From: Kosakonia oryzendophytica
GTDB taxonomy: Bacteria > Pseudomonadota > Gammaproteobacteria > Enterobacterales > Enterobacteriaceae
NCBI RefSeq assembly: GCF_900094925.1
Contig: NZ_FMAY01000017.1
Coordinates: 21,350-85,349, forward strand
DNA length: 64,000 nt
Direction of reading: 5' to 3'
Shown piece by piece: positions 62,428 through 64,000 of this stretch. The notes below the pieces were generated by a model. The model was not told the DNA's origin and did no database searches. It saw nothing but the letters and a program-made list of their open reading frames with translations. Every line of letters begins with the position of its first letter. The first letter of the stretch is position 1. The translations under genes were made by a program, and so were the position numbers.

Positions 62428-62545
62428 CCTGCACGCTCCTAATTCTTTGGCCGAGCTATTTATGGCGCGGAGTATTAGTTACGCTTGACAGAGTGTAAAA
62501 CAAAACATTTAAATCATTACGACAAATATTTTTGTGGAGAAAGCT

Positions 62546-63367
62546 GTGGATACGGAATTATTAAAAACTTTCCTGGAAGTGAGCAGGACTCGTCACTTTG
62601 GTCGGGCGGCTGAAGCTCTCTATTTGACGCAATCTGCGGTGAGTTTTCGTATTCGCCAACTGGAAAACCAGCTTGGAGTCAATCTTTTCACTCGTCATCG
62701 TAATAACATCCGTCTGACAGCTGCAGGAGAAAAACTTCTGCCTTACGCAGAAACGTTAATGAACACATGGCAGGCAGCAAGGAAGGAAGTCGCGCACACT
62801 TCACGTCATCACCAATTTTCTATCGGTGCCAGCGCTTCACTGTGGGAATGCATGCTAAGCGATTGGCTGACCAGGCTTTATGATCTTGGCGGTAATCTGC
62901 AGTTTGAAGCGCGTATTGCACAGCGGCAATCGCTTGTTAAGCAGTTGCATGAGCGTCAGTTAGATCTGCTGATCACCACCGAGACGCCCAAAATGGATGA
63001 GTTCAGCAGTCAGCTGCTGGGACATTTCACGCTGGCGCTGTATTGCTCAGCACCTGAAAAAACAAAATCAGAGCTAAATTACCTTCGTCTGGAATGGGGG
63101 CCTGATTTCCAGCAGCATGAGGTGGAATTGATTGCCAGCGATGATGTGCCCACATTGACGACGAGCTCGGCAGAAGTTGCGCATCGCCAGTTAACTCAAT
63201 TGAATGGCTGTACATGGTTACCTGTCTTATGGGCAGATAAAAAAGAATGCTTACACCAGGTGACGGATACTGTGGCGCTTTCCCGTCCGCTTTATGCCAT
63301 CTGGTTGCAGAACAGTGACAAACAAAACCAGATCAAAGATCTCTTGAAGATCAAAGTGATTGATTGA
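62546..63367 (+). CDS. hdfR: LysR-type regulator HdfR
   Basis: Represses flhDC and thus flagella in E. coli. The start is GTG at 62546, preceded by GGAGA, giving 273 residues and the conserved [18 protein letters not shown]. It is slightly shorter than E. coli HdfR (279), with a shortened loop near residue 113 and a shortened C-terminus. Confidence 0.95.
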   Translation: MDTELLKTFLEVSRTRHFGRAAEALYLTQSAVSFRIRQLENQLGVNLFTRHRNNIRLTAAGEKLLPYAETLMNTWQAARKEVAHTSRHHQFSIGASASLWECMLSDWLTRLYDLGGNLQFEARIAQRQSLVKQLHERQLDLLITTETPKMDEFSSQLLGHFTLALYCSAPEKTKSELNYLRLEWGPDFQQHEVELIASDDVPTLTTSSAEVAHRQLTQLNGCTWLPVLWADKKECLHQVTDTVALSRPLYAIWLQNSDKQNQIKDLLKIKVID

Positions 63368-63421
63368 ACCGTGAGGCAAGGATGCTGAATGGTATTCCAC
63401 AGAAATGAGATAAAAAAACGC

Positions 63422-63456
63422 AAAAAAAAATCCTTAGCAAATAAATGCTAAGGATT
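63422..63456 (-). terminator. Terminator of the rRNA operon
   Basis: AATCCTTAGCA/TGCTAAGGATT stem just after tRNA-Trp; on the minus strand a run of seven or more T follows. Confidence 0.93.
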
Positions 63457-63461
63457 GTTTC

Positions 63462-63537
63462 TGGCAGGGGCGGAGAGACTCGAACTCCCAACACCCGGTT
63501 TTGGAGACCGGTGCTCTACCAATTGAACTACGCCCCT
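63462..63537 (-). tRNA. trpT: tRNA-Trp (CCA)
   Basis: 76-base gene starting AGGGGCGTAGTTCAATTGG, anticodon CCA (TCTCCAAAAC), encoded CCA end. Distal gene of the rRNA operon, as in E. coli rrnC. Confidence 0.97.
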
Positions 63538-63545
63538 AAATAGGG

Positions 63546-63622
63546 TGGCGGAACGGACGGGACTCGAACCCGCGACCCCCTGCGTGACAGGCAGGTATTC
63601 TAACCGACTGAACTACCGCTCC
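63546..63622 (-). tRNA. aspT: tRNA-Asp (GUC)
   Basis: 77-base gene starting GGAGCGGTAGTTCAGTCGG, anticodon GTC (CCTGTCACGC), encoded CCA. Between 5S rRNA and tRNA-Trp. Confidence 0.97.
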
Positions 63623-63672
63623 ACCGAATTTGTCACTTTACCGGTTTTTACACCGGTTTACTGCTTAATTTG

Positions 63673-63792
63673 ATGCCTGGCAGTTCCCTACTCTCGCATG
63701 GGGAGACCCCACACTACCATCGGCGCTACGGCGTTTCACTTCTGAGTTCGGCATGGGGTCAGGTGGGACCACCGCGCTAGTGCCGCCAGGCA
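63673..63792 (-). rRNA. rrfC: 5S ribosomal RNA
   Basis: 120 bases, 5' TGCCTGGCGGC to 3' GCCAGGCAT, with the CCGAACTCAGAAGTGAAACG core typical of enteric 5S. The pairing ends TGCCTGGC/GCCAGGCA set the limits. Confidence 0.97.
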
Positions 63793-63884
63793 AATTCTGT
63801 CATCAACACACCTTCCGGTCTGTCAATCTAATCTGTATCAGGCTGATTATTGTCTCTCTTCCGCCAAAACATCTTCGGCGTTGT

Positions 63885-64000
63885 AAGGTTAAGCCTCACG
63901 GTTCATTAGTACCGGTTAGCTCAACGCATCGCTGCGCTTACACACCCGGCCTATCAACGTCGTCGTCTTCAACGTTCCTTCAGGAGACTTAAAGTCTCAG
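63885..64000 (-). rRNA. rrlC: 23S ribosomal RNA (3' end only)
   Basis: The last 116 bases of 23S rRNA; the 3' end is GTGAGGCTTAACCTT and the segment ATAGGCCGGGTGTGTAAGCG is identical to E. coli 23S. The rest lies outside the window to the right. The tRNA content matches the rrnC operon. Confidence 0.97.

Overview
This is a core-chromosome segment of a member of the Enterobacteriaceae. Almost every protein is close in sequence and length to its Escherichia coli or Salmonella counterpart, and the gene order follows the E. coli metE to rrnC interval. Several details exclude E. coli K-12: an unrelated ABC transporter lies beside metE, glmZ sits directly between hemY and the tRNA cluster with no aslBA genes, rffG and rffH are missing from the enterobacterial common antigen (ECA) cluster, and ilvG is intact. 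The genus cannot be fixed from this window alone; an Enterobacter/Kosakonia/Klebsiella-like organism would fit. I see no prophage, insertion sequence or CRISPR array.

Layout. 1-2.4 kb: permease (cut by the window edge) and binding protein of a FbpAB-type ABC importer. 2.4-6 kb: metE and metR, divergent, sharing a control region with three MetJ boxes, MetR boxes and an ERIC repeat. 5.8-14.4 kb: membrane transport and phospholipid genes (yigM, yigL, pldB, rhtB, rhtC, recQ, pldA, yigI, rarD). 14.5-16.7 kb: yigG, yigF and corA with its leader peptide corL. 16.7-22.3 kb: the lptM-dapF-yigA-xerC-yigB-uvrD gene series with a LexA box before uvrD. 22.4-29.7 kb: cyaY, cyaA and the hemCDXY operon, with the CRP site of cyaA. 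29.8-30.8 kb: the sRNA gene glmZ with a sigma-54 promoter and GlrR sites, then tRNA genes Pro, Leu, His and Arg. 30.9-43.4 kb: yifK and the ECA operon wecA-wzzE-wecBCDE-wzxE-wecF-wzyE-wecG. 43.6-52.5 kb: rho, trxA, rhlB, gppA, rep, ppiC, ilvC. 52.6-60.3 kb: ilvY and the ilvLXGMEDA operon with its attenuator. 60.5-64 kb: comM, maoP, hdfR and the distal end of an rRNA operon (23S 3' end, 5S, tRNA-Asp, tRNA-Trp), as in E. coli rrnC.

How the parts fit. The ECA operon makes the lipid carrier, the three sugars and the polymer, but dTDP-4-keto-6-deoxyglucose must come from genes elsewhere. The ilv genes form the full isoleucine/valine pathway under attenuation, with ilvC separately induced through IlvY. 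The yifK and ilvC leaders both carry perfect antisense matches to the GcvB seed region as I recall it. GlmZ, GcvB targets, CorL, the ilv attenuator and a rho leader make this window rich in RNA-level control. Most of it is well-known biology. The clearest departures are the rffGH loss, two ERIC elements placed inside regulated transcripts, and a rho leader reading frame without a normal start codon.
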